DNA from: Prorocentrum cordatum
Taxonomy: Eukaryota > Sar > Dinophyceae > Prorocentrales > Prorocentraceae
NCBI GenBank assembly: GCA_963575745.1
Contig: CAUYUJ010015684.1
Location: 207,304-271,303, forward strand
Direction of reading: 5' to 3'
Length of the DNA: 64,000 nt
Shown here piece by piece: positions 54,829 to 64,000 of this stretch (the stretch's first letter is position 1; each line of letters opens with the position of its first letter). A program made the position numbers and the translations under genes. The notes beneath the pieces are model-generated. The model saw only the letters and a program-made list of their open reading frames with translations, searched no databases and was not told where the DNA came from.

Positions 54829-57284
54829 CTACCACTGATTTGAGAGATGTTTCAGGCCGGTGCCTACACACTCAGCATAGTGGAAGGCTGGGTGCACATC
54901 GTTGTCGTAGTGGATCAGTGTAGACCCGGTGGCGTACTTCACTGCAGGTAGATCGAGCACGCTCTTGGCCAATCTCACGGCTACTACGCGCTCAACTCGA
55001 AAAAATAATTTCGTACGAGATACTGCAGTGCAAGGTGCATGCGCGGGTGAAATTTGCTGTCGTCGGAAAGATTGAGGTTTCCCTTGTAGTCTGGAATATA
55101 GCCAAAGACTTGGGCAGGTTTCCCTGCACCAAGGTGTGCCACATATGTAAGGACGGTTTGCAAGGACATGTTGTCCGTGCCAAGCTCCCTGGTGAGAAGG
55201 CATTCAACGTATAGCGTGTGGCGAGCCTCAGGATGCATTACAGTTACCTCACGCGATCCTGCCTTGACGACGACGTGTCCCCGTTGAAGCACGTTACGAA
55301 TCACAGGAAACGGGCCATTCCAGCCTCCATGGTCGTCCTTAGTGGCCGTAGGTCGGCGATAATCGACCAAGTCCCCAGCTGAGTATAGGCAAGCACCATC
55401 TGGGGCCGTTTTAGCCCTGAGGGCACGATTCGTCTTCGCTACCGCCGTGGCTTGAATTATTGCTTCCAGGCTGACTTCCCTCACACGGCGTTCGCGTTCG
55501 TGGCCTGACGTCTCGGGTCCCTTGGGGAAGTCATGGGTGTCGAGGTCAGGAAGGAAAGAGGGCTGTCGCCCAGTGTGTGCTTGGTACGGCGATACTCCGT
55601 TGTAAAACGTGAAAGCGTTGGTGGCGAAGATGCCTTCGGCCAGTACTCTAGTAAATACAATGGGGATGTTGTGTCTGTTCAGCTCTTCCTCAATCATGTG
55701 GAGAGTGCCCCTAAGAATGCCATTGCGTGACTCGATCGAGGTCGCGTGCTGGCCAGGCGCTCGGATACGAAGTGTCGTACCTTTATTCGCCATCATGGCC
55801 TTGGCAGTTTCATTATCGAGGGCACCTTCTCCATCTGAATACGAGACTTTGAAGGGCCCATGATAGGCGATCCAGCAGCAGTGGTAAGCGTCGAGTATGG
55901 TGTCACGTTCTCTATCGGGAATTTCTTGGCCTGCTGTCAGGCGAATACATCGGTCCATAATATGGAATATGGTCCGTTTCTTGTAAAACATGAGATATAC
56001 TTCGCCTTCGGCAAGCCAATTTCCAGGAAGGTTTACGGGAGGTAACGTAGAGTTACCTGGGCGCTCCCATGCTCTACATTCCCGACAAAGGTCGCAGATT
56101 TCTTTGCTCATATTTAGTCGAACGCTATCCAGTCCCACTTTATCTAGGATCAGCCTCATCTTGGGTTCCTTCGCATGATACCACCGTAAGTGCAGTTTGC
56201 GGAGTTCCGTTTGGACTACGTGAGGTTCATGACTACAGAGGTTTTGCAAACTGCGTTGCATGTCAAATCTCGTCCAGTCGGGCAGTCGTGGAACCCCCGA
56301 GCTGGTTGAGGCAAGAGGGTTCCTCGTAGCTCTCCGCAGTCGGTCTCCTTCATCAACTGCATCTGGTGGTGGAGGTATGCCTCGTAAGCGGCCGCGGCGG
56401 GCCGCTACCTGTGGTGGTTCGCCCGAAGACGCGGAAGGCGTGTTTCCACGCTCGGGCGCGTCTCGCAGTATGTCATAACTGCTAGCGCCAGATGTGGGAT
56501 CAATGTTCCCAGAGGCGCGTGGTCGCGGTGGCCTGGCATGAGCACCCTGACGGCCACCCGATGCCGAAGCTTGGCCCTCACCAGGCTTGGGTAAGGGTTC
56601 CCACCGAGCTGGCACACTGCGACCCTCGGGATCATGATCATCTGGGAGTTTGAATGGCTCGGCAACACGGCATTTGCCGGGCTCCGCGTCGAGGTGGTTA
56701 TTAACCCCCTTGCTTCTCGTAAGATCCCTCTGGCATGCAGGGCATGGCCAGTATACAGAGATGGAGTCATGATATGTACACTGTGTAGGATCTCTGTTGT
56801 GGCTGGGACTGTCCTTTCGGACATTGTCGATACATGCTGGGCATGTAGCCACTTTTGGGATGATACGGTCGCCGATGCGTCTCATACCTTCTCCTGGTTC
56901 AGCTTGATCAGGGAGGTCGGCAGGATACGCGTGAGCAGTTCGTGCAGGCGCGTTTCCGCGCGTATTATCGATGGCTTTCGCCGGAAAGACGGCTTCCACC
57001 AAGGCAGACTGCAGTCGTCGAGTGTACTTTTGTGCCAGTGAAAGCTCCTTGTTGCACGGCTGTCCATGCACATGCTGACCGTTGCACTTGAGTCGCTCAA
57101 AAGGTTTAAGAATTGCCTCGTCGTTGCTGGTGATAGTTGTCGGCTTCTTGATATAGTCACCAGACGTATCCTTAAGTCCCGTCGCACATTGGTCGATGCG
57201 TACGGTCGTGATGCGTGGTCGGTCGGCCATTTCTTTCCATGGGGGAATATCGTGCACCCATGTGCCTGTGGGTTGTTCGAGCAT
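54829..57284 (-). pseudogene. Integrase with upstream methyltransferase-like C-terminal part
   Basis: A 767-residue frame (54984-57284). The first 110 residues (WFMLEQPTGTWVHDIPPWKE, TVRIDQCATGLKDTSGDYIK, KPTTITSNDEAILKPFERLK) complete the methyltransferase-like module. CPACID and CPACQRDLTRSKGVNNH form Cys pairs. Integrase follows: LRKLHLRWYHAKEPKMRLIL, ICDLCRECRAWERPG (H-H-C-C type zinc end), AEGEVYLMFYKKRTIFHIMD, VSYSDGEGALDNETAKAMM (second Asp) and RAPGQHATSIESRNGILRGT (catalytic Glu). The first catalytic Asp belongs in E-V-D-x-x-F-Y; here it is TAT (Tyr), one base from Asp. The tail (WNGPFPVIRNVLQRGHVVVK) is the usual C-terminal barrel. At a T6 run near 55010 the phase changes to a frame that continues VERVVAVRLAKSVLDLPAVK and ends at 54829. 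Confidence 0.85.
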
Positions 57285-57397
57285 AAACCACCTCCGTGCA
57301 TTGTCTTGTGTGCCAGCTATTTTACCACAGTACGTTATGTGTGGCTAATGTCTTTGTGGTGTTGTTCCCAAGTGTTATAGTTGGCTTTGCAGTTGTA

Positions 57398-58420
57398 CTA
57401 GGATGGTGGTCCTGTGGTGCGGCAGTTGGGCTGTAGCATGGCTACTCGCACATAGCATACTGCAAAGTAGTGGTCTACAGCTCGCTGCACCGAGGGATCT
57501 CCCAGGTCGACACATGTGGTCTTGTCTAGATTGCCTCCTGAGGAGAGACCCCTAGAGAAGGCAAGCTCTGAAATGCCACCCTCGCCTCCACACAGCTCCA
57601 ACATATCCACGCAATTGTTGTTGCCATAGCATAGAGTAGCCACTATGCTGTATATGTCAGCGTGTGTGTCGGGCATAGATGTGGGGAGGGTAAGGAACAG
57701 GTCATCTTCCTCGTCAGAGCTAATCAGCTCGACAGGGACGTCAGTGCTCCAGGTCGCCATAAGATCCTGTCCGAGTCCTGACAAGTCGTCGCCGCAATCA
57801 TCGTTTCCATCTTCAACGTGCTTTTTGATGCGGCGAGGCTTGATGCCTGCTTCCTTTTCGGCTTTGAGCCTTTCCTTCTGTTTGATACGCGACTCCGTAG
57901 GTAAGACTTGCTCGTCCTGTTCACCGGTCTGTGTGCCCATCGTCGTTGATGAGTGGGTACCTGCAGCAATCGCCAGAGTCGGGAGGGGGGAAGGACAGTC
58001 ATCTATTATGACGCGTCTAGGTTTCTGCGGTGATTGAGCAGGCTCGTTGCCGAGCATGACCGGTTCCTCGGGCTGCCAGTAAATCCGTGTACTGATGTTG
58101 GCAGTCCCTGCAGGTAGTGGCGCATGCCAATCATATCCCGTTGGTTGATCGGCTACTGCGATATCCTGAATAACCGCATTGGTATCCAGGTTAACCGTTA
58201 CACGTCGGATGACATCGGACAAAGTCGGTCCTCCTTTATTGGTCGTCACATAATGATGTATGTTGTGATCCGTACGTGTGTAGGTATTCAAGTATACCGG
58301 CACGTTTCTGTGCGTAGTGTTGCGTTTCCCCAGGATCTTACAATTGAGGTGACGAATGAGTGTGATGCGTGTCTGTGCTCTCCATTCGGCATGTCGTACC
58401 GTTTGGCCGTACCAATCCAA
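57398..58420 (-). pseudogene. Methyltransferase-like module of the large copia-order element
   Basis: The second half of this frame reads SDEEDDLFLTLPTSMPDTHA, then CVDMLELCGGEGGISELAFS (a class-I SAM-binding glycine loop), SSGGNLDKTTCVDLGDPSVQ and RVAMLQPNCRTTGPPS (in the place of the PPC/PC catalytic loop of cytosine methyltransferases). After a TAG at 57398 the same frame continues YNCKANYNTWEQHHKDISHT, and a further shift joins TYCGKIAGTQDNARRWFMLE and EQPTGTW (the place of the E-N-P/ENV strand). Layout resembles C5-cytosine methyltransferases, and such genes have been reported captured by retrotransposons including dinoflagellate ones, but activity is not shown. The first half of the frame is charged and low complexity. 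Confidence 0.6.
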
Positions 58421-58586
58421 GACATGTTGTGGTATCGCCAGTTTGCAAGTACATGTTCATAACTTAGAGCTAATCGGTATTAATGTGGCTACCTGCATAT
58501 ATGTACCACTTGGTGTATTGTCTTGCATATTAACGAAATGACACAGCCGCATCCGTACTACCGTCAACTTAAGATCCTCCAGAGTA

Positions 58587-60535
58587 TCACGTATTGGAGA
58601 CAACTGCCAAACGTATCCTGGGGGGGCCAAACACTAGAATTGTCATGCGGAGCTTCTTGGCCTTCGCGAGAAGGTTCTGAATGCGCGACCAGTGTGGGGC
58701 TACTCTTTTACCTGGTGTCCGCACGTACCAGTCACCCAGGGTACTGACCCATATTAGAGCATAGCCCCCACAACTCACCGCACCCAGATATTCTGCGCCC
58801 ACAGTTGTCATCAGCTCGTTTTTGGAAATACGATCACAAGTATATCCTCGGGTGCGGAGGTCAGCGCAAGCTTCTCTCGTATCTTCGATAACGAAAGCTT
58901 TTTTCTTATGGCAGGTTGCCCTGCTGTCCTTGTTACCCCCTGGCCTCTCGGCCATCAGGCAAGGCGACGAGGGGGCAGCGTCGCCCTGCCATCTTCGGGA
59001 TAAAGAAGATGCGCCTGCCACATCTGCCAGCATCTGAGCTTCTCTCAAGTGCTGGAGCTCTGCACTGCAGCGCGCGGTAGCCTCAGAGGCGGATTGCTCC
59101 GCAAACGCGGCCAGCATGGATGGATTATCCATCAGCTGCTTCAGGAGGCTCTCGACCCTGCGTCGTTGACCGTCTGCAGCTCGTGATTGATTCGTGCACC
59201 CCATCACTATCTTCCGGCGTGTCCTCACAGCATCCGTGGGTACAAGTCCGCCATGCTGGGCCAGTGTCCTGGCTACGAAACAATCAAACGTTTCCAGATC
59301 GTCGATGCTGTCACCTTTCATCGTCGCCTTGGCGAGTATCGCGAGCAGCCCCTGAGGCAGGTTTCCCTGCAGTTGTTGGCGCTCTTGCGCTAGAGGTGGC
59401 TCGCCTGTCAGCACCGTCTGGAACGATGGTGTACCCGTACTTGAGGCGGGTTGCCCCGCGGCTCCAAATCGATCACACCTGATTGACAGATGTCCTGATG
59501 GCAGCTTAGTTGTCGGCATGATCTTGGAGCCCTCGGGGAGTTCCATCTTGACCTGTCCCTTCCCAGGGAATACCAGCTTCTCCTGGCCTCGCTCGAGCAC
59601 AATAATGGCGCGCTTGTCCTGCATACTGTCGAGGCCCAGGATAGCAGGCAGGTCCTTGCCGCAGCCTGACACAATATTAGTCTTGTACGAGTCGAGCTGG
59701 GTCGAGCCCTGGTACTCACAGGCAATGCCGATGGTGCCCACGGTATCAGCTGGGGCCGACCCCTCGCCTACCCCGTTGATGTTCAATCGAGAACGGGGTT
59801 CAGACGTACAAGGACGATTGTGTGCCTCAGCAGCCTGGACGAATTTGCGGCTCGTGTTTCTCCCATTATATTGATATTCGAGCCCACGTCTATGAGGATA
59901 GAATTTCCACCGTCCCCCAGAAACGTCCTGCTCGGCTGCTTTATGTGCACCGCCTCTGACATGCCGGCTGCGCTGTCTGGCGGGTTTCCCCGCATCTCGG
60001 TCGTACCTCCTGGCGGGTTTCCCCGCATCGTGCTGGCACTTGGCCTTCCTGCGGCCATGCGTGCCAGGTCGATGTACTGGAAGTACGACACGTCCTGGGC
60101 GTGGGCGCCCTGTTCCCCCCGCCAGTTAGCATACTCATCGCGTATGCTGGTGTACTGTTCACGAGTGGTGCGTCGCGTCAGCGTGAGATATGAATGAAGG
60201 GCGATGTCTTGTAATCCCTCATTTGTAAGGTGACCCCTGTACTGCAACCACTCGTCGAACTCAGCATTCGTGGCTGAGAATTCAACGGCCCTGACTGCCG
60301 TTGCCGCTGTCGCCACTGAAGAATCTGAGAGGTCAAACGACTCGCTCTCAGGATTATCGGCGTCCAACATGAACGTGGTGTACGCAGTGTCCATCTGGGT
60401 CTGGAAGTGGCGAACACGCAGCTCACGCAGCTGTTCAGGGTCCAGTGGCAGCTCGGCCCCACCTCCACTCTGGGGTGACATCGGAGGAGCCACCTGCCCG
60501 ACTCCAGGCTCGTAGTGAGTTGGAAGGATCGGCAC
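58587..60535 (-). pseudogene. Retropepsin-like protease region
   Basis: The 59783-60535 frame ends RTFLGDGGNSILIDVGSNIN, then IMGETRAAN, an aspartic-protease flap strand with D-V-G where D-(S/T)-G is usual. The 58587-59786 frame continues in another phase: NINGVGEGSAPADTVGTIGI, QLDSYKTNIVSGCGKDLPAI, LGLDSMQDKRAIIVLERGQE, with the second-half pattern PAILGLDSM. The frames overlap by 4 bp, and restoring one phase joins LNINGVGEG. Retropepsins cut the polyprotein into working parts. DVG may be this family's own variant, so I do not count it as damage. The rest of the downstream frame (GRRRVESLLKQLMDNPSMLA...GWYVRT-like) is unassigned. Three or four family hairpins interrupt it. Confidence 0.7.
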
Positions 60536-60708
60536 AGGTGGAGCATTGGGCAGGTACCCTGCTGAGGCGCTGTCATCGGGATAAGCTGTTCGAAGTATCC
60601 CGTCTCCATCGGCGCCCTCACCTCCTCCGGCGGGCTTCCCCGCTGCTGGGGCAGTGCTGCCTGCCTGGCTAGCATACTGGCCGTCATTTCCTCCACCATG
60701 CCCCTCAA
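60178..60708 (-). pseudogene. Linker between RING and protease regions
   Basis: In phase with the RING frame after a single TAA at 60709: LRGMVEEMTASMLARQAALP, QQRGSPPEEVRAPMETGYFE, QLIPMTAPQQG. It then shifts one base into YLPNAPPVPILPTHYEPGVG of the protease frame. The remaining residues of this frame are a shadow. No domain; proline rich with predicted helix. Confidence 0.55.
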
Positions 60709-62541
60709 TTATCGCAGCTCCCTCGCTGCCTGCTCAGGAGCCTGAGTGACGGAGCCGGTCCATGGGAACGACGACGCTACGATGCCTGGCGCTCGGCAGG
60801 TAGCACATACTGGTTGCTGAGGATCTCCTCTTCGCTGATTCGCAACATGGCCCACCACATTCGAGTTCCAGCACTCCTCGTGGAACGGATGGTTGCACCT
60901 CAATCGGTAGATACTCTCCCTCGGCATCAGCTCCTCGAGACATACCGCACAGGCGTCTTCCATCCCAATATAGATTTCCACGTCTGCCGCCCGAGGGCAC
61001 ACTCGCCGCTGCCGCTCCAGAACTGTTTCAGAGCCTAGGAAGGCAGCTGGAGGATCTCCTGCGGGCGTCTGCACCTCCGGCGCTGCGGCGGCCACTACTG
61101 GAGCAGCTGCCGCTGCGGAGGCTGCGGGCGGCACGGCTGGCGAGTTTCCTCGCACGGGTGAGCCTCTGCTCCTCGCGACTTCAAGTGCTGCTGCGCGTGC
61201 TTGGTCACGTACACTCTGCACCGCCTGCCTGCGTCTGAAACGCGCCTGTTGAGTGTGGTACGTCTGCCTGATGTAATCTGGCACTCCCCTACTGCCTGAT
61301 GATATCGAATGGGCAGTAGGCTGGACGGCCACCGCTGGCGTCGTCGGCACAGGCATGAAGGCCATGCGCGGGTACATGGACTGATCGCTGCAGCGCACGT
61401 TCGTGAAGCCATGGAACTGATCCGCCGTCTCGCGAACATATCTGTTCGGGACTCTAGACCCGTCTGGGTACAGTGGCGGATCCATTGGAGCAGGTGCTGG
61501 CCTCTGGCCTTGAGCCATGCTCGGATGAGCATTGAAGGCCGGGATAAAGGCTCGTTGCCGAGCAGGGTCGAGTGGATTCGGACCCTCTGGCTCCCAAGAC
61601 CAGGCTGGTCTCCACCTCTGACCGCTCGGGTGGGGCAGGTTGTGACTCTGCACCTGTTGTACTGCAGCCGCCACCCGTATGCGGTAGTCATCAGGCACCC
61701 CAGTGACGATGTTCTGGTCGGATAGAGGTCGGTGGTGAACTGGAGCACCAGGCGGGTTTTCCCGCAAACTCGTTGGCGTGCCCGGTGGCATCATGCCCAA
61801 AAGAGCTGTACCATGTTCAGCCCTGGCCGCAGCAATTCGCTCCATGAGAGTGCCATTCGTGGCAGACCGACCAGGAGTCCCAAATGGAGACTGTACTGGT
61901 GTTGTCGCCACTGGGGTCATGCCCCTCGGTGTGTGCATGCTGTGCGAGGGGCTCCCTGGCATCTGCTCAAATCGAGCGGGCTCTCCGAAGATGCGGCCGA
62001 ACGTTTGCGGGTCTCCCTGCGGCTCGGGCATGTCGCTCCTGAGTCCGTTAAAGGGCAGGTTTCCCTGCGCGGCCTGGCGGTTGCGTGTCACCATGGCGGA
62101 CATAGCTCCCCGGCCTGCGGCCCAGGGGTCTTGTTGGCACAGTCTGTCCGCTAGCTCTTCCACCTGCTCAGGGTTATGAGCAGCCGCAATCTGATGCAGA
62201 TCTGAGGTGCTGAGGACCTGCCAAGATATGGCACTAGGCCCTTGGCTTGGAGCACGGCTTGGAGCCGCGCTCCCCGCCTCACTCTCGTTGACCATGAGGA
62301 TCTGGTGGGTCTCGGGCAGGTTTCCCAGCACTGTTGGGTCATAGTGGTCCCCCAACTCTCTCTGACAACAAGCCGTAGGAGGCCCATCATCACGACCGAG
62401 AGACATTCTGTGCCCAATACTCGCATTGCCCACCGTTTTCCACCTGCTTGGTGTCGTCATCATGGTAGTGGAACAGCGTGCACGGCGACTACCCAAGTAG
62501 TATGGGTTCCGCCACTGTTTACCTGTGGAGATCTCCTCCAC
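60709..62541 (-). pseudogene. RING-H2 finger in a retroelement polyprotein frame
   Basis: A 610-residue frame, in phase with the KptA-like frame upstream and separated from it by one TAG. The first 500 residues are proline, glutamine and alanine rich with no domain. Near the C terminus it reads MEDACAVCLEELMPRESIYR, LRCNHPFHEECWNSNVVGHV and QQPVCATCRAPG: C-x2-C, C-x-H-x2-H-x2-C and C-x2-C spacing, a RING-H2 finger. RING fingers usually recruit ubiquitin-conjugating enzymes; in a retroelement this could act on host ubiquitination or on polyprotein turnover, which is inference. Six family hairpins fall in this frame, four of them encoding (R/Q/L)GN(P/L/S)P-type peptides and one in another phase (PARQRAF). 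Confidence 0.75.
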
Positions 62542-62553
62542 GTAGTTGATATA

Positions 62554-63762
62554 CTACGGCTCAATAATGCCGTCGACCCCTTCCGATAGCAGCACCCCGT
62601 TGTCGGGCCAGCGGAACTCGATTCCGCCCTTCAAGGCCTGGCGCCAGTCCACCGAGATGATGATCTCGGAATCGGGGTCCCATCCACTCTGCACGTCACG
62701 ACGCCGAAGCGTTGGAACAAAGTGGATGCGTGAAAGGCCAGTCCCTTTCTTCTTGGCGTTGTGTTCTCTGCGGCAGGAAAGGCCCATCCACATGATGCCC
62801 TCAAAGGCTGACCACCTTGTGCCGTGAATGGCAACATCGGGATACGGGGCTGGTCTCCCGGCAGGACTGTCGCGCAGTACAATGTACTTGTACAGCGACC
62901 AAGGGGCCTTGAGCGCCCACGGGTGCCCCTGCGAAGCACGGATGAACAAATCGGCTGCGCCAGAATCACGCATCAGGACCTTGAACTGCAGACGCTGCTT
63001 CTCCTCACCGTCCGCCTCGCGGACGTGGACGATCGCCATCATGATGGCAGCCATCTGGTCGACCGCACTGTCGTAAAAAGTCTCGACGATGATCTTGGCA
63101 TCGTCGCACTTCGGGTCGTACCCGTCATGCCGCGCACCGTCGTTCCAGGGGAACTCGTTTACGAGCTCGTGGAGGTCGATCCATCCATCGTGGTCGTCGA
63201 ACGTCCTCAGCCTCCACACTGGATTGTTCGGTCTGTCAGGCGCGTGCCTACAGATCTTGCTAAGGCACTTACTGAGCTGCTTTAGCTTGTAGTTAGTGCT
63301 AGGAATGATGTTCTTCTGCCTGCAGCTCTCCATAAGCGCCTCGTCAACCGAACGTATCGGTGGAAACTTCCGTAGAGCACGACGATCGTTGATCAACGCC
63401 TGGCTCCCGCTGGTGAAGGAGGCATCGCCTGGGCGGCGCAGCTTGTCCTCTGGCGGGTTCCCCCGCAATTGAGCCTCTGCCCCTGACGAGGCTGCAGCTC
63501 CTGATGATGAGGATGCTGCGGCTGCAGCGCCTGGCGGGTTTCCCCGAGGCGTCTCTCGGCTGGCCCTGCCCTTAAACTTAGGCACCCAGGTACCCCGAGA
63601 CAGAGCGCCCTCCTCGGACGCCTTGGAGCGCGTCGCCACTGGCGAGGCCGGCGCAGGGGTATACCCTGCACGCTCGAACGCCTTGGCCTTGCCGGCGATA
63701 GAGCCACTACGGCTAGGCTGTCGCCTGAGATCTCCAGGGAATCCTGAGGCTGTTGCCTGGGG
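62554..63762 (-). pseudogene. KptA/Tpt1-like RNA 2'-phosphotransferase domain
   Basis: Frame open from 63762; the first start-like codon (GTG) is at 63639. After a low-complexity Ala/Ser stretch with two hairpin-encoded RGNPP peptides it reads LKQLSKCLSKICRHAPDRPN (the LSKxLSxxxRH motif), FDDHDGWIDLHELVNEF (DGW), LFIRASQGHPWALKAPWSLY (R-x-x-QGH), VAIHGTRWSAFEGIMWMGLS (HGT...GL) and GTGLSRIHFVP (the place of R-x-H-(I/V)-H). This is the order and spacing of Tpt1/KptA enzymes, which transfer a splice-junction 2'-phosphate to NAD. The first Arg-His and second Arg are present; the last Arg is uncertain because GLSRIHF aligns with Leu there. It ends at TAG 62554, beyond which the same frame continues as YINYVEEISTGKQW. 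Confidence 0.78.
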
Positions 63763-64000
63763 TCAGGTCTCTGCGCAGGCATTGCTCGAGTCGGTGACTG
63801 CGGCACTTCGGAGAGGGGCCTCCCCATCTGCACATCGAACCCGTGCTCCTCTGAGCGGGTAGAAACTTTCTGTCTTTCACCCGAAGGCGCCCTAGGTTCA
63901 CGGGTCTCGCTTATGGCCTTCGAGATCGTTGGGGGCTTCTTTCCTTCAGCATGTGACTCCAGCAGCATTCGGCGAGTTGCCTCGCGGGCGCGCTCTTCTG
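63763..64000 (-). pseudogene. N-terminal polyprotein segment, different phase
   Basis: The 63393-63968 frame begins MLLESHAEGKKPPTISKAIS and is Ser, Pro and Arg rich. It probably precedes the KptA-like frame after a one-base shift. The hairpin at 63972-63985 lies just outside it. The element runs off the window. Confidence 0.45.

Larger units (their letters stand above)
52267..63985 (-). repeat. Family of 26 GCNNG-tetraloop-CNNGC hairpins
   Basis: 14-nt hairpins at 52267, 52417, 52442, 53047, 53804, 54443, 54704, 55114, 56438, 56948, 58042, 59357, 59446, 59980, 60013, 60630, 61140, 61550, 61752, 62007, 62055, 62316, 62849, 63453, 63534 and 63972 (start positions). The two inner pairs vary as GG, GA, AG, TC, GT, GC, CT and TG, and the other arm changes to match. 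21 stems are perfect; 52417 has a wobble and 62007, 62316, 62849 and 63534 have one mismatch. Sense-strand loops: GAAA 12, GCAA 4, GAGA 3, GGAA 1, GGGA 1 (all GNRA), plus AAAA 2, GAAG 2, GCAG 1. In coding parts the motif is read in all three phases. Confidence 0.85.
52250..64000 (-). mobile_element. Large copia-order retroelement with KptA, RING and methyltransferase-like modules (5' end outside the window)
   Basis: Continuous minus-strand homology in the order KptA-like, RING-H2, retropepsin-like, methyltransferase-like, integrase, RT, RNase H. Integrase before RT gives Ty1/copia organisation. The total in the window is about 11.7 kb, unusually long for copia. The 3' region (52250-52515) after the pol end is dense in inverted repeats and presumably includes 3' untranslated or LTR sequence; LTR borders cannot be set because the 5' partner is not in the window. 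At least seven phase changes and three isolated in-frame stops (62554, 60709, 57398) interrupt the frame, and the first integrase Asp is Tyr. Confidence 0.82.

Overview
The window reads as nuclear DNA of a dinoflagellate. Evidence: a near-complete copy of the dinoflagellate spliced leader at 40321-40341; very large tracts of CTC, CAT, ACAT and heptamer simple repeats; a Mei2-like RRM gene and a PPR gene; and retroelement polyproteins of the kinds known from dinoflagellate genomes. Every coding feature I recognise lies on the minus strand; only the spliced-leader relict reads on the plus strand. Host genes are few and most of the window is mobile DNA or satellites. Layout: 0.1-1.1 kb holds a PPR protein. 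1.1-3.2 kb is a GGCCTCTTGG-type dispersed repeat and two CTC tracts around an AT-rich TAGTAT module. 3.5-12.5 kb holds pieces of one or more decayed non-LTR elements (ORF1, endonuclease, reverse transcriptase, RNase H) split by microsatellites and dispersed repeats. 12.1-22.0 kb is satellite and fold-back DNA. 22.51-31.29 kb is a complete but dead Ty1/copia-order LTR retrotransposon, with both LTRs and a primer-binding-like site, and with an array of 15 GGATTGC-plus-A-run units in its 5' part. 31.3-41.0 kb is repeats and unassigned DNA. 41.01-50.34 kb is a Mei2-like RRM gene split by an 8.45-kb non-LTR retrotransposon; a 15-bp target-site duplication fixes both ends exactly. That element carries an ORF1 with a membrane-like segment, an OTU-type cysteine protease domain, zinc fingers, an APE-type endonuclease, reverse transcriptase and RNase H. 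50.4-52.2 kb is repeats. 52.25-64.0 kb is a second, larger copia-order element whose 5' end lies beyond the window. In sense order its frames carry a KptA/Tpt1-like RNA 2'-phosphotransferase, a RING-H2 finger, a retropepsin-like region, a methyltransferase-like module, integrase, reverse transcriptase and RNase H. The main discovery candidate is in this second element. About 26 short hairpins of the form GCNNG-tetraloop-CNNGC are scattered through it. Both arms change together, the loops in the sense RNA are mostly GNRA, and the motif is read in all three codon phases, so the constraint appears to act on nucleic-acid structure rather than on a peptide. The retroelements carry frameshifts, isolated in-frame stops and lost catalytic residues (integrase Asp to Tyr, RT HVDD to HVGD, RNase H Asp to Gly). 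They look like recent but dead copies, although indels in homopolymer runs could partly be assembly error.
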